A program made the translations under genes and the position numbers. A DNA stretch of 64,000 bases from Bilabrum cf. latius (taxonomy: Eukaryota; Bigyra: Bicosoecida; Bigyra; Bicosoecida), in contig OZ237756.1 in the NCBI GenBank assembly GCA_965178125.1, forward strand, positions 868,001 through 932,000, written 5' to 3'. This document shows, piece by piece, positions 22,001 through 32,000 of the stretch. Positions within the stretch are counted from its first letter, which is position 1. Each line of letters opens with the position of its first letter. The notes below the pieces were generated by a model. It saw nothing but the letters and a program-made list of their open reading frames with translations. It did no database searches and had not been told where the DNA came from.

Positions 22001-22292
22001 CTGGTTGCGCCTCCCCCGTTGAATCGCCTCTTTCTTGTGAAATTGCAGCGCGAAAGACGGTACGCTACCCTGCTCGCCAAAGTGTCACAGGTTCACCAGC
22101 TGGCTTCTCGCACATATCAACTATATGTTTGCCTTGCTATCGTCTCTGTTCGGTAGTCCCTGATTTTGTTATGCTGTAGACCTCGATCACGCTGGGAGGC
22201 AGCTTGGGTGGAACTTCCTGTAGCCTTGGCTCGCTTGTTGAATCTCCACCTTCGCCTGCCCCACTAGCCGGTGGCGATCCAGAAGAGTACAT
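19099..22292 (-). CDS. Protein kinase-like ARM-repeat protein, copy 2
   Basis: Tandem paralogue of the gene at 15043-18225, starting at ATG 22292. TAG is read as Gln at 22137, 22065, 21378, 20667, 20361, 20235, 20109, 19683 and possibly 19155. Catalytic loop HRDLKLDN and VAIK lysine (QIAVKTVF) are kept, but the Gly loop reads WRAG-Q-RTVFRAAI instead of GRGGFGAVYRVAI and DFG is DLG, so ATP binding may be impaired. The Pro-Ala linker and membrane span of copy 1 are absent. The ARM half includes several almost identical 126-bp units. The 3' end is not settled: the frame runs on through more TAGs to TGA 18882, while splicing from a GTGTGACG site at 19225 to about 19139 would give the ARM-like ending KARTALEALGIE with TGA at 19099-19101. 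Confidence 0.8.
19890..20510. repeat. Near-identical 126-bp ARM coding repeats
   Basis: About five tandem units of 126 bp (42 codons) with the plus-strand core CAAGCCCACAAGACCAGGCA. Three successive copies carry the same in-frame TAG (20109, 20235, 20361) within the motif ENAA-Q-VLRNIAAG. The near identity points to recent unequal crossing-over within the gene. Confidence 0.9.
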
Positions 22293-22644
22293 TCTCTTTA
22301 ATTTACTCAGCAAGTCCTGCAGGCTTGGTCAAAACTGAGAGCGTCTATGCGCGCGAGTCGTGTTTTGCAACAATTATATTTGTGTTTCAATCTACACGCT
22401 ACCAAATTCTACCCCGAAGGCCGCCTTTCGAGATCAGCGAGGAGCAGCAGGAAGGATCTCTGTAACCGGTGAGTCTCTCAACCGATCGTAAAACTAAAGC
22501 TACACGCACCGTACTATGCAAAATGCAGTGTAATATGTGCTCTCTGTCCCATGCGCACGGATTGCTCGTTCACTGGCCATGGAGCGCGAAGCAGCGCAAA
22601 GGTAAGCTGGTGCAACAGAAAACTAACGCAGACCCCGATCATAT
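22293..22644. other. Intergenic, nothing recognised
   Basis: 352 bp between the start of kinase copy 2 and the stop of the histone-fold gene on the same strand. It should contain the promoter of copy 2. No clear element was seen. Confidence 0.55.
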
Positions 22645-23139
22645 TCAGCTCCCAGCACTGCTTCCGTCGCCCCCGCCAGCAGCTCCCCACTCGTCATCAT
22701 CACCCTCTCCGTCCTCACTCCCGTCGGAGAGCCCGCTCAATTCGGAGTCCGAGAGAACGGGGGCAGACGCACCGCCACTGGCACCTTCAAGCCCCCCATC
22801 GGCCTCCCCATCGCTAAGCCGGTCATCCTCTGCATCTGCCGCCGTGTCTGCCGCGGCCCTGACTCCATCCTTTGCTGACGCTCCTCCTGCAGTAGCCCCT
22901 TCCGATCCCGGTCCAGGTGCATTTCCCAGCTTTGCCGCCCGTTTTCGTTTCTGAAGGCCCTTATACGCGCCGAGGCAATCGTTCAAATCAGGCATAATCT
23001 GTATCAAGCCGGTACTCCTGGCCGCTGAAATCACATCCGCACCAGATATCGTGGACCGCTTCGATTGCTTTGCGCGATCATTTGCTCTGCGTTTTGGTGA
23101 TGCTATAAAATCAAAGCATACAAATACCACAAGATACAT
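22645..23139 (-). CDS. Histone-fold protein, DNA polymerase epsilon subunit 3/Dpb4-like (3' part)
   Basis: The frame ends at TGA 22645-22647. RRANDRAKQSKRSTISGADV followed by ISAARSTGLIQIMPDLNDCLGAYKGLQKRKR fits the second half of an H2B/NF-Y-type histone fold as in POLE3/Dpb4/CHRAC (helix alpha2 end, K-R-x-T-I loop, DV motif, alpha3 and a long basic alphaC). An acidic Asp/Glu/Ser/Gly tail (LSDSELSGLSDGSEDGEGDD) follows, also usual for these subunits. The first half of the fold is not in frame and must lie in upstream exons; a TATAG acceptor at about 23104 is plausible. A nuclear role in replication or chromatin is inferred from the family. Confidence 0.55.
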   Translation of the reverse strand: MYLVVFVCFDFIASPKRRANDRAKQSKRSTISGADVISAARSTGLIQIMPDLNDCLGAYKGLQKRKRAAKLGNAPGPGSEGATAGGASAKDGVRAAADTAADAEDDRLSDGEADGGLEGASGGASAPVLSDSELSGLSDGSEDGEGDDDEWGAAGGGDGSSAGS

Positions 23140-23824
23140 TCAACACACACACGACCAAAGTACTGCACGCTCGCTCTTACGCATCCAGGAGAAATAGTAG
23201 TGACACAACAGCGGCAGTATTCAGGTCTTTTTTAGCATTGGAAGCAAAACTGTTGCGCAAACCCTATCGCTATATCAGTCTATTTATACTAGCCGCGGGT
23301 AGCTCTACGTCTTCTGCCTACATCTCGCTTGTGTGAAAATATCTAATTTGAACAGCAACGAATCGTAACGAAGGTTCTATTGGTCGCAAATGTAGTGTAC
23401 GGAATCTGGTAATGCATCCACTCAACGAGGGACTTGAGTCCCACATCCGGTAGATCAAAGCCTGCTCTGGAAACGAAAGCATATAGTTTGTGCGCTTTTA
23501 GTACTTGCCAACGACCCGACCTTTCAGAGCGTAGCGGATCCGTGAATTAACCAGTCTGGGCTGCAGCGTAGATCCTCTCAACGACAACCTACTGGCTGTC
23601 ACTGCTGCGTGCCTATTGCGTCAGGGCTCTTGCAACTCGAAGGATCATAATATTCTCTAGATTTGCTTCACGTGCTGGTCAGAGCTACTTAGCACAGTTT
23701 ATACAAGTCGTTGTCCAGTCTCTTGTGTTTATTCGGATTGCACACAGAATCTCTTTCGGGGATACAGAGGAAGCCAGTGCCGCATCGTCGGAGCTACCAC
23801 AGAAATTAATAAATTGGTATTCAT
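23140..23824. promoter_or_regulatory. Intergenic region between divergent genes
   Basis: 685 bp, AT-richer than flanking coding DNA. It should hold the missing 5' exon(s) of the histone-fold gene on the minus strand and the promoter of the fimbrin-like gene on the plus strand. I could not identify the exon or a core promoter element with confidence. Confidence 0.5.
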
Positions 23825-26800
23825 ATGGCCTCGCCAGCAGGCGGGGGAGCTGCGGCCCGCGGTCAGGAGCTCTCGAATGCGGCATTTCAGGGGGATACCA
23901 CCCTCGTCGCCAAGCTGCTTTCCGAGGGCGTCCCGATCAAGGCGTACGACGGAGACGGTTTCTGTGCCATCCATAGGGCATGCGTGACGGGAAACGTTGA
24001 GATGATCAGCTTTTTGATCGCGAACGGCGCCGGGCCGAACGACGGCGACCAGTACGGAGATTCGCCCATGCACTACGCGTCATTCTGTGGGCACCAGAAT
24101 GCAGTGCAGGTGCTCATGGACGCTGGGGCAGATCCCTACCTCAAGTCAAAGGACGGGAAGACGCCGGCCGAATCCGCCGCGGAGGAAGGCCATGCGGAGC
24201 TGGTCCGGTACATCACCCAAAGGGTCAGTCCCCCCGACGGGATGAGCTTGACCCCGAAGGCACCCTCGGCCCCCGCCCCCATGGTGGGGCCACCCCCGGG
24301 GAGTGACAGCCGAGGCCTGGACTTTACCACGGGCGTGCTGATCGAGGGCATCCTCTTCAAGAAGAGGGCCAACAGGGTGGTGCGCTGGCGGCAGAAGTAC
24401 TACGTGGCCAGCTCCAAGTACAACGCGCTGTACTTTTGGACGGGGCAGGACCGGGGGGACATCGAAGGGGTCATCAAAAAGGTTCGGTTCGAGACCATCA
24501 TGGCCATCAAGTTGTTTCCTGACAAGCACGAGGGCAGGCGCTGGGACCTCAAGGTGGTCACTGGCAGGGTCATGCAGCTCCTCTCCCAGACCCAGGACGA
24601 GGCACGGAAATGGGTCGAGGTGCTCTCGAGGCACCTGGCGGAGCCCATGGGTGCCATCAGGCTGCAGACCGTGTGGAGGATGTACAAGGCCAAGAAGAGG
24701 CTGCAGAGGATCAGGGTGCAGAGGGAAAGGGCCATTTTCGGGAGTGCGGCCGGTGAGGCCTCCGGTGGTGCGCCAGGAAGCCCGATAGCCGCGGCTGGCG
24801 GTGCCTCCGCTGGCCCCGCGATCATCATGCAGGGCGAGCTTCAAAAGAAGAACAGCAGCGTGGCAGCGAGTCTGCTGACCGCCTTCAGGTCCCGGTTCTT
24901 CGTCCTCGATCGGTCCAAGAGAGCGCTCCTCTATTGGAACTCCAAGCCGCTCTACACGATGGGCCACGAACCCTCTAAGATCCCCATCCTCAACTTTGCC
25001 CAGTGCCAGGGAGTCAAGGACGCATCGGGGGGGCCCTCCAAGCGTTTCTATCTGACGGTTACAACCGGCCGCACGTTCGAGCTGCATGCCGCCACGGGGG
25101 CAGAGGCACAGCAGTGGGTGACTGCCATCAACAGCGTGATGCCCAAGAGGCACATCGCCGCCACACAAGCGCAGAGGGCAGTAAGGGGGATGCTTGCCCG
25201 GAAGAAGGCAGCGAGACTCAGAGAGGCGCGAGAGAAATCCAAGGGCGAGGTGGCGGCCAAGTACGGCATGTCTCTGGCAGACGCCAGCGTGCACGCAACA
25301 AGAATCCAGGCGTGGATCCGGATGCGGCTCGCCAGTCGCAAGTACCTGGCCCGCATCGAACAGAAAAAGGCCACGGCCCGCAGGCGGGAAGAGGCGAAGA
25401 AGCACCGGCTGTACCTCAAGTCTGCCTCCAAGGGGGAGGGCAAGGGCAAGGGAGGCACAGCGTCCGCTGGCCTCACCAAGCGGATGGAGAAGCTGCTCCG
25501 GCTCAAGGCACTCAAGGAGGGCAGGGACCCTGACGAGGCCATCGCAGCGGCAAGGGCAGAGCACGGGGTGGGCGACGAATCTCCTGTCTCTCCCACCGCG
25601 GCAGGGCTTGAGGACTGGGTCAGTCACGAGGACGCTGCCTCTGGCAGGCCTTTCTGGCACAACAAGGTCACCGGCAAGACCACCTGGTGCGACCCCGCCG
25701 CGCCCCGGTGGAGGGACTGGGTCGAGATGCCGGAGCCCACCTCGGGCAAGCTCTTCTACATGAACGAGGCCAACGGCAAGACCCAGTGGAAGCCGCCCAA
25801 GGGCTGGCCCCACGGCAAGGGCGGCAAGAAGAAGGGCAAGGGCAAGAAGGGGAGCAAGGGCTCCGCCGTGGTGCGCAAGGAGACGAGGGAGAGGCTGAAG
25901 CCCAGGCACATCGCGCAGAAGGACGGCGATGGGGACGTTTTCTATGCCGACACCGAGACTGGGACGACAGCGTGGGACAAGCCGGAGGGGTTCGACGAGC
26001 AGTTCCCACCGGTGGGCAAGTGCGCCCGCTGGCAGGAGATGGAGGACAGCAGCGGCAGCGGCAAGAAGTTTTTCTTCAACGCGCAGACGGCCGAAACAGT
26101 GTGGAAGAAGCCGGAGGACTTTGACGCCTATGAGACCGTGGAGGTGCGGGAGCCTGCAAGTGGAGCTGGGGCGGGCGACGGTGATGACGAAGAGGACGAG
26201 GATGACCTCGCGCTGCCCGAGGGCTGGGAGGCGGTGGCTGACGAGAGCACGGGCAAGACGTACTACTTCAACAAATCCACCGGCAAGACCCAGTGGAAGC
26301 ACCCGGCCAAGAAGAAGAAGAAAAAGAAGAAGAGGAGGAAGACCAAGACCGGGGCAGGGACCGGCGCGGCTGCTGTCGCGAGCGCCCTGGATCCCGCTGA
26401 GGACCCCTCCAAGTGGCAGGCTCTCATGGACGAGGACTCTGGAAACGCCTACTGGTTCAACGAGACGATCGACGAGAGCACGTGGGAGGAGCCCGAGTGC
26501 CTCAAGAAGGCGCGGCTCGAGGCCGCGGAGGGCGAGGGCGAGGAGGACGAGGACGAGTTCGATCCCTCCGAGGTGCTTGCATTCAGCCTGTGGGTCAACG
26601 AGAAACTGGGCCTGTCAGCCGGCAAGAAGCTTGAGGAGGACGAGGACGAGGACGAGGAGGCCACCGAGATTGACGGGGTCAAGTGGGTGCAGCCGCCCGT
26701 CCTCCCTGACCCAGCCAGCGGGCTGCTGGGCCTGGCTCCGATCGATCCCCAGGAGGAGGCATCTAGGCCTCCACTGCTGCGCCGCTTGAGGAACGGCGTG

Positions 26801-28648
26801 GTGCTGTGCAAGCTGGTGAACGCGATCAGGGACGGCTCCATCGACGAGCGGGTGATCAACACCACGGCGGTGGCTGGGCGCAAGGTCATGGTGGAGAAAA
26901 CCGCCGCCGCTGCGGCTGACGGGCCGGCTTCAGGTGCCGGCGCGGCGGCTGCCGGCGGGAAGCGGCTGAGTCTCAAGGCCAAGGCCAAGAAGGGCTGGGC
27001 CAAGCTCCGGCGCAGCATGACGGCCATCCTGGAGAGCCCCGCCAGGGACAACATCAACCTGGCCATCGGGGCGGCGCAATCCATCGGGGCGGAGATCCCG
27101 CCGCATGTGACGGTGCAGGCGGTGGAGAGAGGCAGCGCAGAGGCGATCATGGCCTTCCTGTGGGCCTTGATCCGTGTGGACATGCTGCAGCAGGTGAGCG
27201 TGAGGGAGAAACCAGAGGCCGTGGTGCTGCTGGACGGGAGCAAGGGCGAGGAGCTGTCGACCCTGCTGGAGCTCAAGCCCGAGAAGCTGCTTCTCCGCTG
27301 GGCCAATTTCCAGCTGGCGAGCTACAAGGAGCAGCAGGGCGGCGATTTCCCCGAGCTCAAGCTCAAGAAGCTGGATGATGCAGACCTGGCCGATGGCCAC
27401 GTGTTCGCGTACCTCCTGAGGGAGCTAGCCGACGAGGAGGGCAAGGGCTACCTGCCCGAGGACGAGGAGCAGGCGGCTGCCATGGAACCCGCGGATATTG
27501 CAGGGAACCTTCTCTGGGTGGCGTTCCGGCTGGGCGTGTCCGAATGGTTCTCGGTGGAATCCGTGCTGGAGGGGGGCCACCAGGGCCACTTGAGGCTGAT
27601 GCTGCTGTCCCAGCTGTGGCAGTGGGCTCCCAACCTGCACGCAAGCAGCGGAAGCGCTGCGGGCAGCTCCAGCCGCAGGCGGGGCACCGTCAGCGAGTCT
27701 CAGATGAAGGAGGCCTCGGAGAGCCTTGCAACGATGATCAGGGAAGATGCCGCCGACGTGGGTCTGGGCCGAGAGGGTCGAACCATGAACTCGTGGATCA
27801 ACAGCCAGCAGATCCCCGGGGTGTTCGTGCGTGACCTGCGACAGGACTTGAAGAGCGGTGTGGTTCTTCTTAAGGTGCTGGACAACATCGAGCCGGGGAT
27901 CGTGCGATGGAGGAGGGTGAGTCTTAAGCCCAAGAACAGGTACAAGATGGTGGAGAACTGCAACGAGGTCGTTAAGATCATCAAAGCCATCAAGCTGAGG
28001 ACCACCAACCTGTCGGGACTGGACATCGTTGACGGCAACATCAAGATGATCGCCTCCGTCTGCTTCCAGCTCATGAGGTACCAGACTCTGAAGATCCTGT
28101 CGAGCGTGGCGTTCGACGGTTTTTCCGTGGACGAGGGCAGGGTGGTGGACTGGGCGAATGAGAGGGTGGAGAGGTCGACGGGCGACCCCAGCGTCAAGGT
28201 GCCCAACTTCAGCGACAGCTCGCTGAGCAACGGGATCTTCTTGCTTCACGCCATCAGCCAGGTGAGGGCGGTGGTTGACTGGGGCCTCGTGGGCGAGGGC
28301 GACGACAGGGCGACCAAGCGGAACAACGCCAAGTACCTCCTGAGCGTGGCGCGGAAGGTGGGCGCTGCCGTGTTCTGCTCCTGGGAGGACATCGTGGAGG
28401 TAAAGAGCAGGATGATTTCCACCCTCGTGGCTTCCTTCATGGTCATCGAGAAGCAGATCGAGTCCGGCTCGTATGACGCAATTGAGGAGGAGGACGATGA
28501 AGATGATGAGGAGGATGAGGAGCTGGCAGAGGCGGGTGAGGAGGCGGGTGAGTGGGACGGGGAGGAAGAAGCCAGCGGCGAGTACGTGGAAGGCGGTCTT
28601 GCCGTAGAAGAGGGCGACGATTTCCATTCGGACGATGATGACGATTGA
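23825..28648 (+). CDS. Giant fimbrin-like scaffold: ANK - PH - IQ - PH - IQ - WW x6 - CH x4
   Basis: 1,607 residues in one intronless exon, ATG 23825 to TGA 28646-28648, with no TAG. Domains in order: ankyrin repeats (about 15-134), PH domain 1 (about 165-272, VLIEGILFKKRANRVVRWRQ), IQ motif (277-300), PH domain 2 (331-439, IIMQGELQKKNSSV), two IQ motifs (444-470, 487-518), six WW domains (596-628, 629-663, 689-724, 731-766, 797-827, 860-893), then four calponin-homology domains (about 917-1120, 1153-1270, 1318-1430, 1438-1545) arranged as in fimbrin/plastin, and an acidic tail. The CH tandem pairs should bind and bundle F-actin; PH domains bind phosphoinositides, IQ calmodulin, WW proline motifs. 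Fimbrins normally have EF hands in front of the CH domains and about 600-700 residues; here the N-terminus is replaced by adaptor domains. Confidence 0.93.
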   Translation: MASPAGGGAAARGQELSNAAFQGDTTLVAKLLSEGVPIKAYDGDGFCAIHRACVTGNVEMISFLIANGAGPNDGDQYGDSPMHYASFCGHQNAVQVLMDAGADPYLKSKDGKTPAESAAEEGHAELVRYITQRVSPPDGMSLTPKAPSAPAPMVGPPPGSDSRGLDFTTGVLIEGILFKKRANRVVRWRQKYYVASSKYNALYFWTGQDRGDIEGVIKKVRFETIMAIKLFPDKHEGRRWDLKVVTGRVMQLLSQTQDEARKWVEVLSRHLAEPMGAIRLQTVWRMYKAKKRLQRIRVQRERAIFGSAAGEASGGAPGSPIAAAGGASAGPAIIMQGELQKKNSSVAASLLTAFRSRFFVLDRSKRALLYWNSKPLYTMGHEPSKIPILNFAQCQGVKDASGGPSKRFYLTVTTGRTFELHAATGAEAQQWVTAINSVMPKRHIAATQAQRAVRGMLARKKAARLREAREKSKGEVAAKYGMSLADASVHATRIQAWIRMRLASRKYLARIEQKKATARRREEAKKHRLYLKSASKGEGKGKGGTASAGLTKRMEKLLRLKALKEGRDPDEAIAAARAEHGVGDESPVSPTAAGLEDWVSHEDAASGRPFWHNKVTGKTTWCDPAAPRWRDWVEMPEPTSGKLFYMNEANGKTQWKPPKGWPHGKGGKKKGKGKKGSKGSAVVRKETRERLKPRHIAQKDGDGDVFYADTETGTTAWDKPEGFDEQFPPVGKCARWQEMEDSSGSGKKFFFNAQTAETVWKKPEDFDAYETVEVREPASGAGAGDGDDEEDEDDLALPEGWEAVADESTGKTYYFNKSTGKTQWKHPAKKKKKKKKRRKTKTGAGTGAAAVASALDPAEDPSKWQALMDEDSGNAYWFNETIDESTWEEPECLKKARLEAAEGEGEEDEDEFDPSEVLAFSLWVNEKLGLSAGKKLEEDEDEDEEATEIDGVKWVQPPVLPDPASGLLGLAPIDPQEEASRPPLLRRLRNGVVLCKLVNAIRDGSIDERVINTTAVAGRKVMVEKTAAAAADGPASGAGAAAAGGKRLSLKAKAKKGWAKLRRSMTAILESPARDNINLAIGAAQSIGAEIPPHVTVQAVERGSAEAIMAFLWALIRVDMLQQVSVREKPEAVVLLDGSKGEELSTLLELKPEKLLLRWANFQLASYKEQQGGDFPELKLKKLDDADLADGHVFAYLLRELADEEGKGYLPEDEEQAAAMEPADIAGNLLWVAFRLGVSEWFSVESVLEGGHQGHLRLMLLSQLWQWAPNLHASSGSAAGSSSRRRGTVSESQMKEASESLATMIREDAADVGLGREGRTMNSWINSQQIPGVFVRDLRQDLKSGVVLLKVLDNIEPGIVRWRRVSLKPKNRYKMVENCNEVVKIIKAIKLRTTNLSGLDIVDGNIKMIASVCFQLMRYQTLKILSSVAFDGFSVDEGRVVDWANERVERSTGDPSVKVPNFSDSSLSNGIFLLHAISQVRAVVDWGLVGEGDDRATKRNNAKYLLSVARKVGAAVFCSWEDIVEVKSRMISTLVASFMVIEKQIESGSYDAIEEEDDEDDEEDEELAEAGEEAGEWDGEEEASGEYVEGGLAVEEGDDFHSDDDDD

Positions 28649-29088
28649 AATGATTGATGACTAGCAATAGGCACGCGCGCAGTTCCCAGAATCTGGATCT
28701 AGATCGAGCCCCTCCAAGCTCTAAAAGTGTGTGACGTATAACCGTATCCCGGATGACGGGCTTAGTGTGCCTGCAGACACAGAACAGGTCTTGAATTAGT
28801 ATATATAGGCTATAGTGGCCCAATTGAAATAGCAAAAATAGTCACAATCGCAATCAAACCGGAACTGAACCGGAGAACAATCGAGACAGCAGCAGCAGCG
28901 CTGCGGCCTCGCATACAGACGGAATCGCACCGGGATTAAACCGGGGAAAGTACTCAGTAGGCGATAGAAGCCTCTGCTAGGATTCCGCACAGGCCCATCG
29001 CACCGGACCACATCCGGATCAGATCCGGATCCGGATCCAGTGCGATCCTGTTGCGACCAGGTCTACCCGGGTCAACTGGCCACCTTGG
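28649..29088. other. Intergenic between convergent genes, with GGATCC/CCGG-type short repeats
   Basis: 440 bp holding both 3' ends. It contains similar short phrases, CGGAACTGAACCGG and CGGGATTAAACCGGGG (28857, 28929), and a GGATCAGATCCGGATCCGGA run at 29018-29038. A similar GATCCGGATTCCGGA phrase follows the Nudix gene at 62574. No gene is supported. Confidence 0.6.
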
Positions 29089-32000
29089 TCATTTTCCTGC
29101 TGCCGAGTCCACTCTCGGCCTTTCGAACTGCAGCCTGCCATCGGTGTGCTGGTAGATGATCTTCCCGAAGGACCCGGGGCAGGCAGACCAACCGTCGGGC
29201 AGCTTCTCCCCTCCGAAAAGGAACGCGGGCACCCAGCGAGCCTCCCTCGGACGATCACCCCAGCCCGCGTGCACGGGCGTGTGGTCGTGTCCAGAAGCTA
29301 AACCAGGACGGTGCCCAGAGTCAGCCTTGCCGAAACAGTCCAGCACTGCCACAAGAGAGGCACAGCATCTTCGCATCTCCTCGGGGGCGTCACCTTTTGC
29401 CAGCAGCTCCTCATGCAGGTGCCTGTCCCACAGCGAGGCCTCCCCTTCCACCAGTGGACGCACGCGATACTTCGGATAGCTGCAGGCGTAGCCGAACATG
29501 GCCCGCGTTCCCGCGCTCGGGGGCCGCAGCACAGCCATGGGCCCCGCCTCTACAGCGGCACGCTCCCACCTCTCCCTCTTGTCACCTACCCCGGCACCCA
29601 CTGCGTCCAGCAGGGAATCCTTGAAGTCGTGCTTACCCAGAATCCCGAAACTAAGCTCTTTGGGCGCGGGGGCCAGCTCGCTGCGCAGGCGCCGCTCGGC
29701 TTCGCCGATCCCTTCTGCACCACCATACCCGCCCGAGCAATCCAAACCAGCCACAAGGCATTGGCTCCGCCCCTCAGTGCCCAGACTGTTCTCATCGAGC
29801 CCGAGGGCGGCTCGCAGGACTGCCTCCTCCGCCTTGTTCTCCGGGATTCCGTACCCCCCAGGAGACAGGCGGCCTCTTGCGGGACTGGCACGGACCCCCG
29901 CTGAATGACCACGCTCGTCTATGTAGCAGCTGGCGCCTTCTTCGTCCTCGTCTGACTTGTGCTCCAGTTCGTGGTCATGGTAGATGCCGCCACCGGCACC
30001 GCTAGAGGGACCGCTCCTGCCTCTGTGTCCACCGCTGGATTGAGGATAGCGACCCCGGCCGCCAGACGCGCCAAATGCAGCAGCCGCGGTGCCCCCGATT
30101 AACCGGCAAGCTTGCCCAGCATCGCCACACATCGTAGGGGTGCAGGATTCCGCGAGCGCAGTCATGGGCAGTGGCGGGAGAGTCTGCTCGGCCTCAGCGA
30201 GCTGTAGCTGCTGGGAAGTTACGAATTGCCGCAGCAGCTGGTCGCACTCCTTCGCCTCACTTGCGTAAGTTTTCGCCTCGCTGATATCCGAAGGTCCATA
30301 GAGCATGGCGGTCAGAGCCTTGTCAGCCTCCTCCTGCGGCAGCCTGTCTCTAGGAGATGCCTGGAGCAGGCCGCGTAGCACCAACTCGAGCTCCTCGCTG
30401 CAGCTGGCTACATTTGGAAGCCAAGGGATGTCACGGTTGGTATAAGTTGGGCCCTGCGGCAGCTTGACCTCGCGTGTGCCGGACCTCTAAGCGCCTTGCT
30501 TGGAAAACAGCTCCCAAATCACCTTTGCGAAGGCCCACTCGTCACTGGACTCGTACACCTGCGCGACCTTGTCGATCAGCATTCCATGCGCGTCCTTAAG
30601 GCCCTACTGGCGGCGCATTGCGAGGTGCTCCGGCGCCACCACCATGCCCGCACCCTTGGGCAACGACTCGGAATTCGAACTGGAGAACTCGGCCTGGAGC
30701 CCGCACCCTTGGAAAGGTGTCCGCCCGCTCGGTTTCGTGCCGCCAGCACCTCCACCGGCAGCCGTGTCACTGCCAACGCCGGACCCGTATGCTGCCGTGC
30801 TCGTGCCCATGCCCGAGCCCGGGCAGTTCTACCCGTCGTCGACGAACCCCATACGCAACGTTTTGGAGGGGTCCGCCAGCAGCTCTCGCGTCTCTTCGCG
30901 ATTCGCAGCCCTGCTCGCTAGCTCGTCTTCCGCGAAATGCTGCGAACTCTGCTAGCGGCCGGTCTGCGACATGGGCTCTGGGTCGCCTTCTGGCCTACTC
31001 TTCGTATAGGCGGAGGCGGAGGCAGAGGCACTCGATGGCTCATGCCGAAGCCCACCATCCCTGAGACCCATCGGATCGCCGCCACTTTGACCTCCAGTGA
31101 TGCTGCCACCGGTAGCCCCTCCATCTTCTGGGTCGTTGCCATCGCGCAGGTCGCGATCGAGATCTTCGGCCGATACCTTCTGCATCTTCTCAATCTCTGC
31201 CATCATGTGGTTGCACCAGTGCTCCACACCGCCGCTGAAGAGAACAATGCCTTGGCTCCACTCGGCGAGCACGATCCGTCCGTCTGCCGCAAGAAAAATG
31301 TTGGCAGCGTGCACGTTTCTGTGGGCGACACCTCGTGACTTTGCGTGGTTGAGTGCCTGCAGCCCCTGCTTGAGCCACAGAGCCGCTTGACGAGACGAAA
31401 TGAGCCCGCCTGCTGCCCAACATGCCTCTGCTGCGTCCTTGAGCGTCGTTGGCAGGCGTTCCTGTACCGTCCACAGGATTTTCCGCGACTTTGCCCATGC
31501 CAGTTGCCTCGGTGACCAAGGCATGCGATCGTCCTGAATGAGATCCGAAGATCCAAAGAACACGTGTTGCATTGACTGCACGTTGGGATGGCCATGCAGA
31601 GTGACCTACTTGCTTGTCGAGTCCTTTTCCACGTCCTTCCGCTCGCCCATGAGCACGCACAGCATCCACTCGGTGTTCTGGCGCTTGGCCAGATCAGCGT
31701 CAAGCGAGCTCTTGGCATCGAGAGCGATGAAACCACGCAGGACTAGGGACTACGGGGGTGGGGCCCCGTTGTCGTGCACGCGTCCTGGGATGCTCATCAT
31801 GCGAGCCATGACCTCTGTGTGCACCTCCACTGCAAATGAAATGCCGCTCGAGACGTCAGAGGACCCGGGGCCGGCCACGATTCGGCGAGGAGATCGTTTG
31901 GCACTGCACTGGCCGCTGCCGGCTGCACCTGAAATATCCTCCTCGCGCTGTTGTTCTTCTTGTTCTTGTTCTTCTCGTTCTTCTTGTTCTTCTTGTTCTT

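Noticed and set aside
24146-28627. Large minus-strand ORFs (718 and 400 codons) under the fimbrin-like gene
   Set aside because: The plus frame has PH, WW and CH domains throughout; these are antisense shadows.
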